Below, piece by piece: positions 10,800 to 24,089 of a DNA stretch of 64,000 nucleotides. Under the pieces are notes generated by a model. That model did not search any database. It saw only the letters and a program-made list of their open reading frames with translations, and had not been told where the DNA came from. Position 1 is the stretch's first letter, and every line of letters begins with the position of its first letter. This stretch comes from Nymphaea colorata (Eukaryota; Streptophyta; Magnoliopsida; Nymphaeales; Nymphaeaceae), in the NCBI RefSeq assembly GCF_008831285.2, contig NC_045149.1, positions 746,001 through 810,000 on the forward strand. Reading direction: 5' to 3'. Both the position numbers and the translations under genes were made by a program.

Positions 10800-12146
10800 A
10801 CATTGACTACGTGCCTACCAAAGGAGTGTTGTTTGATAGTGACAACAAAGCATATTGGTTTTATAATACATATGCAAAGATAGGTGGTTTCGACACATGT
10901 ATACATGACTAAGAAAAAACTTGGAGTTGTATGTTATAAACAGCTTGTTTGCAACAAAAAAGAGTTCTAGAAACAAAAGGGACACAAGAGAAAGGAGTAC
11001 TGAAGTATTAGAATTGGATGCAAGGCTTGGATGTCCATAGAACTCGATTTAAGTATAAATAAGTGGCAAATACTTAATATTAATTGCATGTACAATCGTT
11101 ACTTGCATTCACAATCGAAAGTAAATTTTCATAAGTCAACTAAGAAGATAAATACTCTTCAAAAAAGTGCAGTAACAACTATGACTTAGTCTGGAATGAA
11201 ACCGTCTAAGGTTATGGATGTTTTTGCCGGTGAGGCTGGTGGAATGGAGAAAGTGTCATATAGTAAGGATCAATCATATGAACATGTACAAAAACTTTCA
11301 AATAGTTTGAATGGAAAAGATACTAAAACAATGGTGGAGTACTTCAAGAAGAAGAGTGAAGAGAACTAGGATTTCTTCTTCAGTGTTCAATATGATGAGT
11401 GTGGACAGATAGGAAATTATTTTTGAGCAGATGCGGTGCCGTTTGATACAACATATGGGAAAAACAAATATCACATGCCTCTTGCACTATTTACTGGGGT
11501 CGATCGTCATGGTCAATGTACCATTTCTGTTTGTACATTGTTGGTTGATGAGAAGATGTAAACATTTAAATGACTATTCGAACAATGGCTACATTGTATG
11601 CATGAACACACCCCAGTCTCATTTTTGACTGATCAAGATCTTGCAATGAAGGTATCTGTGAAAGATGTCTTCCCAAACACAATGTATAGGTGTTGCAATT
11701 GGCACATATATATGAAAATACCAACGTATATAGGCCTACGTAAACATGATCATCAATTTAAACATTTATGGGATGTGTGTTTTTTCAAGTTAGATACAAT
11801 TGAAGAATTTGAAAATAGATGAGAAAAAATGAATTTCAAATAACCATAGCTGCAAACTATTGAATGGGCGAGAAATTTAGGGAAAGAGAAAACAACATGA
11901 GCTCAACCATATTTCAATTACACTTTTATGGTAGTATGTCTACTACTCAACCAAGTGAAAGTATGAATAACTATTTTAAATATTGGGTCAATTCAAATAC
12001 ACTTTTGAGTGAGTTCATTGTAAAATATGAAGAGGTAGTTAACAACCAGTGCGATATAATGAAAAGCCAGTGTACTTCAAGTTGAACAATGAAGTTGAAC
12101 CCACTATTACATGTATTCCACTAGAATCAGATCTGCGATGTACTTT

Positions 12147-12222
<76 letters not shown>

Positions 12223-12945
12223 AAATACATGAAACTAGAGTTTTTGGAATGCATGTTGGTCATACAATGTCAATAAACACTCAAACAGGGTGAAAGAATA
12301 TCAAGTGAAACAATATGTGGAGCAAGGTGGTCCAAATGAAGAATTTAAACACTATACAATTTCTTATGATCATGAGAGTGAATGCATGTCTAGGTGCCAT
12401 TGCAAACATTGGGAAAAGTTGGGTATTATCTATTGTCATATGATAATAGTACTCAATGTAGAACACATAAAGAAATTGACTTCAAATTATGTACTTAAAA
12501 GATGGAGAAAGTTGGCCAAAAAAGACATTGGAGAAAACAGTCAATTTGTCATTTGTTGCCAGATGCAAAGTCATCATTGTTAGTGAAGAAAAATTTACTT
12601 CAGTTAAAGACAAGCAAGTGTGTGAACAAAGCATTATTGGAGGATACATGTTACGAGCATGTAGTAAATGTGCTTGAGAAGTTGCTAGACTGTATTAAAG
12701 ATGTGAAGAAAAAGAAAATGACAATTTCTGATCATAGTTGCGCTACAGGTTCTCAAAGCATGCCCATTGGCAATACTAGTATGACTAAGGAAACAATCGA
12801 CTTCACCTATCGTGAACCAGTTCATGCCAATGGTACTGGAAAACTTATAACTTCAAGAATAGAGCAGAGCAGACTAGACTGTAAAGGATGTGTGGAACTT
12901 GTAAGAAGCATGGACATGATTCTTGCACATGTCCTCTATGATTGA
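10800..12945 (+). pseudogene. FAR1/FHY3-like (MULE-type) transposase pseudogene
   Basis: Order of parts: a FAR1-type DNA-binding start (GVLFDSDNKAYWFYNTYAKI, near 10823); the transposase core with FDTTYGKNKYHMPLALFTGV (about 11448), FLTDQDLAMKVSVKDVFPNT (about 11625) and CCNWHI; MSTTQPSESMNNYF (about 11936); and a SWIM zinc finger with CMSRCHCKHWEKLGIIYCHM (about 12385) followed by an LKRWRKLAKK block. This is the layout of plant FAR1-related proteins, which derive from MULE transposases. Many stops and frameshifts break it, and a long microsatellite sits between the core and the SWIM domain. Either a dead mobile copy or a dead FAR1-related gene; no terminal inverted repeats were found. Confidence 0.8.
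12151..12219. repeat. Compound (CT)n(AT)n microsatellite
   Basis: A CT run of about 28 bases runs straight into an AT run of about 40 bases, inside the FAR1-like pseudogene. Confidence 0.95.
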
Positions 12946-15900
12946 ATGATACGTAAAGTTATATTATGTTTGTCTATTTTTCTTATATAAGCTGTAGCTA
13001 TGCTCATGTCACTTTCTATGCAGGACTACTTCAATTGATAATGATGTAGTGAAACAAAGAAGTTGCAATTCATTTGGAGAAACATGCCATGATAAGCAAA
13101 ACAGTTCAAAGTTGAAAGATGCTGGTACATTCATTTACATTATCTAATGACATTCTGTAAATTGTATCTATTTATAACATTACTCTCTTTTACATGAGAT
13201 GTACTGTTACAAGGAATCAACAATAATTGCTTTGTCAATACAGGTATATACAATTAAAACAAATGTTTGAGGGAGGCAAACATTCAATGTGCTTGTGTAT
13301 TTCTATTAACGTTGCTCTCTTTCACTGTTTTTACTTTTCTAGCTACTTTTTTAGAAGAACAATTCACAGCTTTCAACGTATGAAGATTGCAAGGAAAAGG
13401 CCGGTTGGGTACATCTATATTTTTTATTTCAATAAAATGCCTTAAGGTTCTTAACTTATATTACAGTGTTTTACAAGCAGGTTGGGTCATTATATAGTCC
13501 TCGAAGAAATGGATGATGTCTACAAATGGATCATTGCAACACTCGGCTTTGTGGATAAATGGCTATGAGAAATTGGGCAAGAGTTCATCTCGTTTGTAAT
13601 TGACATGTTGGTTTAAGTCTGTTATAATTAAGCAAGCCTTGGTGGCTATCATACTGTTTTAATGGGCACAATCTAGATAAATAGTTAAATGTGCTTTTGT
13701 AGTTCCTTTTGTACTTGAGAAAGATGTTCTATTTGAGCAGAAAAGTGTTTAGCAATAAACAATTGTTACAAATTAGCACGAAAGTGGGGTGTCTCAGCCA
13801 AGATAACTATTTTTTTTCTTTCAAATTATTCACCTTGTACATATTTGCTTGTGATTGAGAGCAAGCAACCAATTGTCAGAAAATTCTGGACTCTCTCTCT
13901 AATAATGGTTTCCATATATAACGAGCACATATTATATGTATGTACGCTGAATGTAACCTACCAGTCTTAATAGTTTTGAATCTTTTGGTATTTGAATTGA
14001 TCTCTCTCATTTTATTGAATAAACATAAAAGTTTGTCACAATTTTTTTAGGCTGTGGTTGTCGCCATTTACTTTTTCTTATTCATATATGTATAAAGTTG
14101 GCAGAAAAAAGGCCAATTTATTTTGGTTCATCAAAGTAGGGCTCAGGTGTTATGACTTGTCCATGAGCATACAGAAATATATGTTCTTCCTTAACAAACA
14201 AGCTCCATCAGCCGGTTCAGGTCATCCAGATGCATGAACAACTCTCTCTCTCTCTCTAACTCTCCACCATTCTCCTCTAATTCTCATAGTATATATAAGC
14301 GAATCCTAATGAACAAAAGAAGATTATTTCGAGGTTTTTTTCAATGAGTCGTTTTACAGCCATGGGTGAGAGCTCTTCACCAGCCATAGGTGACAATTTT
14401 GAAGTTGCAACCTTACACATGACCCTGACCTGCCACCAAATTTTTTAAGGAGATATGATCATGCAGCAGTATGTAAATTAAGATATGGACATAAAAGTTC
14501 ATTTTCTTTACTTTCTACCTAGTAAAATTCTTTCATATAAAACTTCAAACTTTCTACCTAGCAAAATTTCTCACTCATGTACTATACGTTCTATCATTGA
14601 CATCAAGTTCTCACATAATAACATGAAGCCTTCACAAAAGTGCTCATCAGCCATAGAATCTGCAATGTTCATGAAGCCTCCAACATAGGATACAAAGTTT
14701 ATTTGTAGTAAACATGAACATCATGCTTACATACATTTTTAATACAAACATCAACACCACTAACTATTTAATCATATGTACAATATTAGTAATACTGAGA
14801 TAACTCATGCCATCAATTAATTTTTCATAACTACTTCACGCATGTTTCACTTCAACTTCTTGTATAGAATCACGCATCCTTCTTCATGTTCGGCTTAATT
14901 CACTATTCAAAAAGGTGTCATTCTCTTTTTTCAATACATGCAATCCATCTTGCTTACAATACCATTGAAAATAACCACAAAAGTCAAAAGTTTATGGTCC
15001 CCTAAAATGATAAAAAAACAATTAAAAACATTAATTGGATAAACAACTCACACAACCAAGAACAACTTGCCATACATAATTCTGGCACCCATAGAAGAAT
15101 CTTCATGAGTTTGGTCCATGTTTTACAACTCTAATTGGAGCTACATGTCCATATTTACAATAGAACATCTTGTAGGTAGATGAGCTTGCCATTTGACCTA
15201 TCACCTACATAACACTTTAGTTAAACAAGAAACAACTACACATAAGGTTATTAACACCTGTAAAAAATTTAGAGTACAATTTTTGACCCCTATAAATATT
15301 GTGGAAGATACAAATCAGCCCCTGTAAGTGTTATTGTAGTCCTGCCTATTACATGACAAAGCTTGATCACAAATGACTGCAAAAAAAATCACAAGCTAAG
15401 TTGTCTATTATTCTTGATGGAATGCCAGAAAAAGAACGTCTGTCTCAACACCTCAGGTTCATCTTTATGCTTCTATACTATAGGAACATCAGTTACTCAA
15501 CACATGATGGCTGCTCTGAACTTTTTCCAAACTGTATATGCACAAGTTATCAATTAATATGTGCAGTCATATCTTACATGAACACATGTAACATATACCT
15601 CATTGTCCTTCAAACATGTAAAACTTTGCATGCAAATTATATGTAAATACTTTTGCTTAGCACATGCTTATGCATTTTTTTTGCTGATTCCCTCAAACAA
15701 GAAAGCACATAACATTTTGTAATGTTGTCTTTACGTTACAAACAATACAAAATATATAATACATTCAACTTATTTTCAACACAGTAGTTTGTAATGGACT
15801 CCTAATGATCTTGCAGAATGTTGTAGTTATTTATTCATTTTGCTACTTTGGCAACAATGCAAGGACTTACAGGTAGTTTGAATAATTTCCTATACTCATG

Positions 15901-16640
15901 CCTTCAATACCTTTATAGTCATACATATTCATGCATAATCTACTTCTGTAAAGGTACTGTTTCTTTTGATGGGAATTAATATTTCTCATGTTTCCATATA
16001 ATAAAGTAGATGTCAGTGTAACAATTCAAAATACTCAATTTGTATGAAAATATTACATATTTGTACACAAAACTGTAGACCTGTCTTGACTGAAGATGAA
16101 AACTTGACAATTTCTAACGATAAGGCACTTGGTCTATTTATGGTACTCAAGCAGTCAATTTTCTGCACATAGATCGCCTAATGGAGGAAAAAACTTTTAG
16201 TGATTCTCTTGAAGTCAATTTTCTATATATTTCAAATGTTGTTTAGTGTGATTTGCCTCCAACTAGAATGACATGAACCTCTCTTTGAACATCAATCCAA
16301 CTATGCAAGCTCCTTTATTACTTCTCTCACCTTTTGTTGTTGAATAGATCAAGGGAGATCATATCTTTATTTGATGAAGAATATTGGTGTACTTCAAGTT
16401 ATAAGAAGAAGAACCATGACTACAATAAATTTTAACATGAAAAGGATCTAAAACAGAATAATTAGTCCAAAGGCTTAATATTAAATAAAACAAAATTATA
16501 AAGAAAAACTTAAACCCAGTAGTGCAGTAAATAAATATTCACTGTCGTAGTCTTCTGCAAACTATAAGAGTAAGTAATGAAAAAAGTTACAAATTCTTAA
16601 ATATGAATATGTTAAATAACTAATATACATTAACTTTAAT
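12946..16640. other. Gene-free AT-rich stretch between the FAR1-like pseudogene and CACTA
   Basis: No protein family is recognisable on either strand. Short CT runs occur near 13890 and 14241. The right-hand part may be the non-coding 3' end of the CACTA element, whose genes read leftward from about 20800 to 16650, but I could not find a CACTA terminus (CACTACAA or its complement) here. Confidence 0.4.
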
Positions 16641-16649
16641 TTTACCTTC

Positions 16650-18113
16650 GTTTATCATCTACTTGCGTATTTGATTGCTTCCATTAGATTTTCTGTTATA
16701 TTTTCCAAACTTTGAATTTTTCTTCTAATACATGCTCTAATTAAGTTTGTCTTTCCCCCAAAATTTGGCACCTTTCTTTTGCATTGTTGCCTCTTCTGGT
16801 TGCTTCATTTTCAAATGCAAGGAAAAAGGACCAAAAACATCTTTTCCTAAGGGACCCGGTCCTTATGTATTCACTCGTCCATGTTTGTCTAGCCCCATCA
16901 CCCTACTGTATGCATCATCTCTCACAATTACATGTTGTGATGACTCAGATAACTGAGGTAATACTCGCTCCATTTCAACTTGAAATATATTGTTCTATGG
17001 CAAAGAGATCACACATATGTACACAACATACTCATGTAAAGAGATTGCACTTAGAATTTTTTTGCACACCTTTGGATTGTTTTTGTGGCTTAAGATGAAC
17101 ATCATTGCCTAGGTTCTCTATGGTTACTATCTTTCTCAGTTTACACTAGAGAATAAAAATTAAGCAATCTTGCATTTTGAACAATAAAAAAATAAAAAAC
17201 AAAGACAAAATTATCTACTCTGCATGATATCGAGCAAGAATCTTTGATCCAGTAGTATTATACATAACTTGTTTTGCACGATTGTTTGCATTCATTTCAC
17301 TTACATGTTATATTGTTGCAATCAACTGTCACTTAAGTCACTATAAATAATACTATATAATAAAATCTAATGTATAAGTACTACCTTTCCCTTATCAGAA
17401 CCCCAATACTTCATAAGATTCTATAATTGTTCATCAACCATTGTGAAATTTCTGTTTTTTTAATTCCCATCATTTGATAAGTTGTCACTATAGTAGCCTT
17501 TTCAATTTACATTTCCATCTCAAAATATACTTCTCTGAAAATACTTCAAATGTAAATTTATCCTAAAGTAATAAACAAATTAAAGTTATTATAGAAACAC
17601 ATAATAAATGAAAAAGACTAAATATTTAACAAATTCAAATACATTGATAAGAGTACGTAGATTGTCTTCACATGACTTGGGGATCATTTCTAATTTATGT
17701 CTACAGGTAATAAGTTGCCATAACGTGCTAGACTTCCAAAATAATAACATGGCCCATAATAGTAGCTTCACATGAAAAGACAAACTTTGACGGCCTTGTC
17801 ACCTATTGGTTGTCCAAAGTTATTAGTTTCCACATTAATTTTTTCACTTGAAGGGGGCTTAGCAACCTCAAAAAGCTGATGCGGGCCATGTTTGTCTTTT
17901 TTTCTTTTTAGATGCTGAAAGCATAAAGAAAATAACAAAGGCCCTATACAAAAATACCTTTGGAAGAACTTTAACGTCATCATGCGGTTGGTTGGATATA
18001 CCAATTGTTGGGAAAAAATCCAACTCAAATCTTTGTTTAAGCATCATTTTCAAAGTCACAAAAATTATTGTAATCATAAGATCATTTAAATAAGAAAAAG
18101 TTTGTCTTTTCAA
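16650..18113 (-). pseudogene. CACTA element second protein (Transposase_24, Ptta/En/Spm-like), broken
   Basis: On the minus strand, pieces in different frames read HGPHQLFEVAKPPS and NNFGQPIGDKAVK (about 17900-17810), then SLARYGNLLPVDINWK (about 17735-17690), then CEDNLRTLINVFEF (about 17675-17635). Farther down, VMGLDKHGRVN with a following GPGPLRK (about 16910-16840) fits the C-terminal part. The FGQP(I/V)G and LARxGNLxP words and their order match the plant transposase family found as the second gene of CACTA elements. Intervening stretches may be introns or decay. It lies downstream of the TNP2-like gene in the same orientation, as expected. Confidence 0.65.
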
Positions 18114-18239
18114 GATGTAGACAATGAAAAAGTAAATGAAAGGCAGTCCACCGTGACATTTTTAACATCAAGTGAATAATAATGATGCATGACAATTCAT
18201 TTATTTAAATAAAAAGTATACAATCCCTCAATCATCAAT

Positions 18240-20760
18240 AAATTCTTCTTTTTCTTTTTTCCCTTTTATTTGAAGCCCAGGCATGTCATCAATATATTTT
18301 TCTCTTGCTCTTTTACGTTGAAGTCCAGACATGTCAATATGCTACTCCAACCATGTCTCTCCTAAATCATTCCATATCAATAAACATATCAACCTCTTCA
18401 TTGTCAAGAAGTGGTTTACTAGCACAACACCATTCAAAATAATCGAAGCTCACATCATTGTTTACAAACACATCCTTGTTGCATGTCAAACAAATTCTTT
18501 GGTCTTGTCTGAATCACAACTTTTCAATCAATGTCTATAGGGACTTCTACATAAAAAATTTATTGAGCTTGACATGCTAACACAAAAGGTTCATATTGCA
18601 TACATTTATGGCTCTGATTAACGAGAGTGAACCTTATCTCATTGTTCTTAATGCCTTGTGATCCAAGGACATCAAACCAATGACATTTGAACAAAACATA
18701 TCTAAACTGCTCATAATATTGTGGTTCAATTATATCTTCAATTTCACCATAATATGTGACTTTTCCCTTGATGGGTCTTACATCTTCAGCACTTTTGAAA
18801 TTTGATGTGATCATATCTACAATGATACCACTATTTTGAGCTTTTCTATGTTTTTTCTCCCTCTCTTATAAAAGCATAAAGCATTTATGAAAAACCCCAT
18901 TAATCTCTTTGCCAATCTTCTGACTTCCTGACTCACTTCATTAGCATGTAGATATAATAGTTGAACATATTATAATGAATAAATTTAGCTAGATAGCAAA
19001 ATAGCGTGGCAATGCAATGTTTCCATAAAGTTACGTATTTTCTCAACCAATCTTGAAACTGAACCTTATGCATATTTTTGATTTCATCCACTGAGGCTCT
19101 ATGACATTGTCCTCTTAATTTCTTAAGGTGGAGCCTATATGAAAATTCATTTTATATAAATAACAATATCAATAAACATATATAATATCAAAACTAATCT
19201 ATCTACCTACCAAAAGAAGAAAATGCTTTGGAATAAAATAGTATGTATTGATGTGCCTGTCGAAATGTAGTTTCATCCAAGGTAATTGTATCAATTTTCC
19301 CAATGCATGATGGTTGCCCCTTCATTAATTTTTACTGTAATATCATCATTTCTCTTTTGATGATTCAACCTTGACTCTATGTTACCAAGGTAACATGAAC
19401 AAAACGTCTTGCATTCTCCAGCCAAGTAACCTTAAACAATAGAGCATTCTGAATGATTTTTACTTCAAACACAAGATTTCAACCTAGAAAGATAGATCCA
19501 ATATAAAAAGTATTATTAGTAATAATAATATTAGAAAGAGTAAATAATATAAAGTCCCAGCTACCTTTCAATAGGATACATCGAACGATAATGTACATGG
19601 CCACCTAGTAATGCTTCTCTTGCAAGTGAATAGGTATATTTACCATAATATCAAAGAAAGCTAAATGAAATATCTTTTTTAGATGCAACAATGTAATAAC
19701 GTTTTGTTCATCTACTTGGATTAGATCATATTTATTCAAAACTTTTGAACCCAACTCCTTGAAGAAACCACATAACTCAATAATCACAAAGTTTATGTTT
19801 TTTTATAGTGATATTCACATAGCTGATGGAAGAAATGAGTTCATCAACATACGACAATCATGATTTTAAGCCCAACAAGTTTATGCTCTTTTGTGTGCAC
19901 AATTAGAGAAATGTTCGTAGAGTAGTTGTCTAAAATTTGATGTCTCAGCTCTCTATAAAAGGCATCATTTTCTTTCTTGTACATTGAGAAACATGCCAGT
20001 GGCAAATGAACTATATTAGAATGTTCAAGTTGTATTGGGCGATGATTAGCAAGAATCTTGCTCACCTTATCATGTTTGCTTGTAGTTTGACTAAGCGATT
20101 CAGCATGACTTTCCATCCGAATGTAAAAAACAAGTCACATTTTCTTTTGGTTTTTGCATCATTCCAATACAACGTCCAATGTTTTCAACATGATCATTCT
20201 TCACATAACTAAGGCCCATATCTCCAATAATTTTTTTTTTCATCTTATTATAAGATTTTGGTAGTTTTTCTCTTTCAAGAAATGCTTCTTTCAATAGTTC
20301 AAGTATCATGGTAAGTGACCTGTCGCTCCATCCACATAAGCATTTTATTTGAAAGAGCTGAACCAAAACAGATAATTTACTAAACTATGTGCAACCTGGA
20401 TAAATGTATTTTACATCCTCCAACTACTCATTAAATACTTGAAAATTGGCAATATGACTATTCATAGTATCATGCTTCTCTTCATCTAACCCAATACCTG
20501 AGCTCAATGCTCTAAACATATCCTACAACAATGCATGCATCTTATCTTCATTTGATTAATTGGATCCATCATCAAGATCAACTACTGATGTTGTGAAAAG
20601 TTCTCCATGATGATACCATGAAGTATAAACCATACATATTCCATTACATAGGATATGATCAAAGATTGATTGCAGAGACTGATATAAGAAGTTTCATATG
20701 CATTGGCATTTGATCCCTCTATTAATCTTTGGAGAGTTCTCTAGGGCAAACAATATAATT
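18240..20760 (-). pseudogene. CACTA element TNP2-like transposase, broken
   Basis: Reading leftward: SWYHHGELF (about 20620), CLCGWSDRSLTMILELLKEA followed by LPKSYNKMKKKI (20335-20235), KLVGLKIMI (near 19870, normally LVGLKSHDCH), FFKELGSKVLNKYDLIQVDE and IFHLAFFDIMVNIPIHL (19765-19625), a SVDEIKNMHKVQFQDWLRKYV block (about 19090-19035), a DUF4216-like part with GKVTYYGEIEDIIEPQYYEQ and FVLACQAQ (18760-18565), and a basic RKRAREKYIDDMPGLQ tail (about 18310-18260). The order matches En/Spm (CACTA) TNP2 transposases followed by DUF4218 and DUF4216 regions. Stops and frameshifts are frequent. The protein would cut at CACTA termini; this copy is dead. Confidence 0.75.
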
Positions 20761-20764
20761 CTTT

Positions 20765-21914
20765 TGCTCCATTCACATATTCATCACTTGACGTATCAAA
20801 CATATTGACAACCATTGTCACTAATAGAGTCTTCAATAAATCTACTCAAAAGTCAATTGGTACCTCTCTTTCTTCATCCAAATTTTGTATACCACTAAAA
20901 TAACTTAGAGAATTTAATAATCTCATTTCAATTTGGCAACATCTTTCAATCTGAAATGATTGGTAGGAAGTAGAAAATATATTCATATAATAGTGCTAGA
21001 ATCAGATATAGTTACAAGATTGAATAGAGTTGCAAAATTGAGAATGAACAGAGTGCAAGGACTACATAATCCAGTTGTTTCCTACATAAATGTCAAAAAA
21101 AGTGAACATGAAGTAGCTTGATGATGAAGAAGAATTCCACGAAGCCTCCATGGGATGGCTTCAAGAATGACTTCATCTTAGCAAGATTCTCAAGTATATC
21201 AAATGGCAGGCACTCCAAAATGACTTCAGCTGCCATCAACTCATTATGTGAACATGTAGACTGAGTAGTAACAACTTTCTTCATTCCAATGCTGTTTATG
21301 AAGCTGTTATACCACACTAGAAGGAACACATACCAACTTTTATAATCAAGCACAGAAATGGAGATGGTACGTGTACAATCTTATTCTTTGTCAGTACTTA
21401 TTAGTAACAAGTGTTGATGGAAATGATTCATTTTATTAAACTTTGTATTCGATCTAAAATATTTCTTGTAAATTCAATTGGGATTAAATGATTTACCAAG
21501 TTTCTATTATATGATTGAATTCATTGGATTAGCAAAGTCAAGGCAAGCAAGTGCATGAATCTGGCTGTTAGAGATAGTTACGTGGTTTTGTCCATCGGCC
21601 AGCAGGTAAAAATCCCGTGCTTGAGTTGAGATAAATACATTCCCTAATTGCATAAGTATTCCTTTGTATATAAGTTTTTTTTCATTTGTACTTGTGTATA
21701 CCTAATTTTTATGTAGCATCAAAGTAACTTGGAGGAAAAATAGCAATTGCCACAAGTTATAAATTAGATTATCACTTCAAGTAGTATCACAGTAGGTTGA
21801 TGCTACCAAACAATTTAATGTGGCTCAGAACAACAAAATGGGTTTAGAAGTAGGGCTGTAGAACTGATTTAGAACCATTGCTCGGCTGTCATTCTCTCTT
21901 GTAAAACACTCCAC
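20765..21914. other. Gene-free stretch right of the CACTA coding region
   Basis: AT-rich. 20765-20950 may still be the start of the TNP2-like protein. A minus-strand frame at 21093-21353 has no recognisable family. No CACTA terminus was found. Confidence 0.35.
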
Positions 21915-22620
21915 ATGAGCTACATCTGCACAATACAATCTCAATTTTTTGCTGCCCCTTTTATCTCGGCCTTTGACTCATCCCGCTTTTGGACTCTTGC
22001 CTCTCCCTCTCAAATTTTTGCCGCCCTACTTTATCTTCATTTTTTCCTTCCTCAATTTTCACCCCTGCTCTTTGCGTCCCTCACTTTCTCTACCTTTACC
22101 CCTCCCTCTCAATCTCTACCTTGCCATCCCTCTCTCTATTACTCTCATTGTATTTTTCTTTCTTGACCTCTCAGTGTCTCTCTACCTCCCTCTCAATCTC
22201 TACCTTGCCATGGATGTTACCTGATTCACCATATCATTGCTAGAATTAGTAGATTGTTCGCCATGTTCATTTTTCTCCTTTTCTCTTGGGGCTTTGGATC
22301 CAATCTAGGTTCATTCTAGATCCAATTTTGGTTTGGGAGCTCAAATTAGTTCAACGACGAGGAGATTGCTTCCTTGGCTTCAATTAACGGCTGGACATAA
22401 TAGGGAGGAGAGGCATTGATCGTTCTCACTACCTCCCTCCATCTCTCTCCCTCTCTCTCTCTCTTGTACTTTTCGTCTCTACTCTCTCGAAATGTTTCTC
22501 AAATCTTGCCTCTTTCATTATCAAATTTTATGTCTCCTGATACATACATTTCTCTCTCTCAACCTCTCGTCATATCTCTCCCTTGCCTCTATATTGATCT
22601 CTCTCTCTTCCTCTCTTGAT
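21915..22620. repeat. Pyrimidine-rich tract with an imperfect tandem unit
   Basis: Two dense C/T blocks (about 21995-22215 and 22410-22620). In the first, the phrase CCCTCTCAATCTCTACCTTGCCAT occurs twice (about 22108-22131 and 22188-22211), so it contains a short tandem duplication. The long open frames here (21915-22243) are rich in Ser, Leu and Pro because of composition and are not genes. Confidence 0.6.
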
Positions 22621-22859
22621 CGCTTGTTTTGTTTATAATTTCCATTTCTACTCACTGTTTGCCTAACCAGAGAAATGTAATCACCCCAAATTTTCAAAAG
22701 TTTATATTCAGCAATTTTTGGACATTTTATGATAAATATATAATACATTTCATGGAAATTTGGCCTTAAACACTTCAATTTCTCCGAATTTTGATCAGTT
22801 TCTTCTTTGATTTTTATCATCTTTATTTGGGACTTATTTGGATACAATTTCAGATTTTG

Positions 22860-23690
22860 GACAGAAAGCCCAACCCTAATTTAGACTTGTTTTATGATTC
22901 AAAGCTGGATCCAATCCAAAAACTCCTACAAATACCTAAAATATACCAAAATTCATATCCAAATTCTAGATCCATATCCAAAACAGATCCCTAGTTCCAA
23001 ACACAGATCTGAATCCCAGCTTCATACCCAAAATAGATCCCAAGATCCTGATCTAGATCCATTAATCCATATCCAAATCCACAGTCTATCTCTAGATCTG
23101 AAACAGATCGCTAGATCCATATCTGAATCCAAATTTCATCTCTAGATCCAATACAAATCCTTAGATCCATATCTGAATTCAAATTCATGATTCAAAACAG
23201 AATTTTAGAACCAGACACAAGAACCAAATCTCAATTTTAGACACATTTGATCCAAATTTGAGCCTTGGATCCAATTTAGGTTCATTCTAGATCTAAGATC
23301 CAAAATTTAGATGCATATTTTTATTCGATTTGAAATTCTTAATCCATATCCAAATCTAGATCCAATTCCATGTTCCCACCTCAATCCGGATCTAAATCTA
23401 AGATTTAGATTGAAATCTAAATTTTTTAGATCCAAATTGTAAACCCAAATCCAAATATATTATTCTAGACCCATCCTAATTGATCCATATCTAGCTCCAA
23501 ACCTGGGACCTGGATCCATTTTCATATCCAAAACCGTTTTTAGATCCAAATTGATATTCAAGATCCAAATTCGTATTTAGGATCCAAATCTATTATTGTA
23601 CCAATTTTTGTCTTAAAATTTCTAGTTTTGACTTGCCTTTGTATTTGGATATGGATTCAGATCCAAATCTAAGTGATAGACCCTTCTCAG
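22860..23690. repeat. Degenerate AGATCCATATCC-type satellite
   Basis: Over 800 bases are made of variants of AGATCCAAATC, AGATCCATATCTGAATCC and CCAAAACAGATCC. A higher-order spacing of about 45-55 bases can be followed, for example at ACAGATCGCTAGATCC, ACAAATCCTTAGATCC and AACAGAATTTTAG. Related DNA lies at 2040-2420, 31900-32520 and 43250-43460. Confidence 0.65.
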
Positions 23691-23789
23691 GCCCAAGTAT
23701 AGAGGTGGTCATTTTCTAAATACCATTGGTTTTTGGTTCAAAATTTCCAATTATCCTTGATTCCTCAAAAATATACATAAATTTGTCCG

Positions 23790-23990
23790 GCAGTACTGCT
23801 GAAGCCAAGCTCTGTTAGGTTGTATCTGGCCCGACTAAGCTCTGTCAAGCCGTATTTGGCCTGGCTTGCTACCGGCCAGGTGTGGACCTGGATGGCCTGC
23901 AATCAGCCAGGCTAGGCTTGCACCTAGCTTGGCCTGGCCAGCTCTAGCCCAGCCTGTTGTCTGGCCCTAGCCCGCCCAGTTCTACCATTT
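23790..23990. repeat. GC-rich degenerate array of GGCCTGGCT-like words
   Basis: About 200 bases of drifting GGCCTGGCTTGC, GGCCAGG and AAGCTCTGTYARGYYGTAT units, far more GC-rich than the flanks. Two AAGCTCTGT...GTAT...GGCC units (about 23807 and 23838) show a period of roughly 31 bases. Confidence 0.55.
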
Positions 23991-24089
23991 TTCTTTTGAA
24001 TTCAAAAATAAATGCTAAACAATTAAAAAATAAAAATAAAGCACTGCTTCATAGATGAAAAAAAAATGAGGACAGAGATTTCGTCTGCT

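Noticed and set aside
21915-22243. Overlapping plus-strand frames of 83-91 residues rich in Leu, Ser and Pro
   Set aside because: Open in several frames at once because the DNA is almost all pyrimidine; this is composition, not coding.
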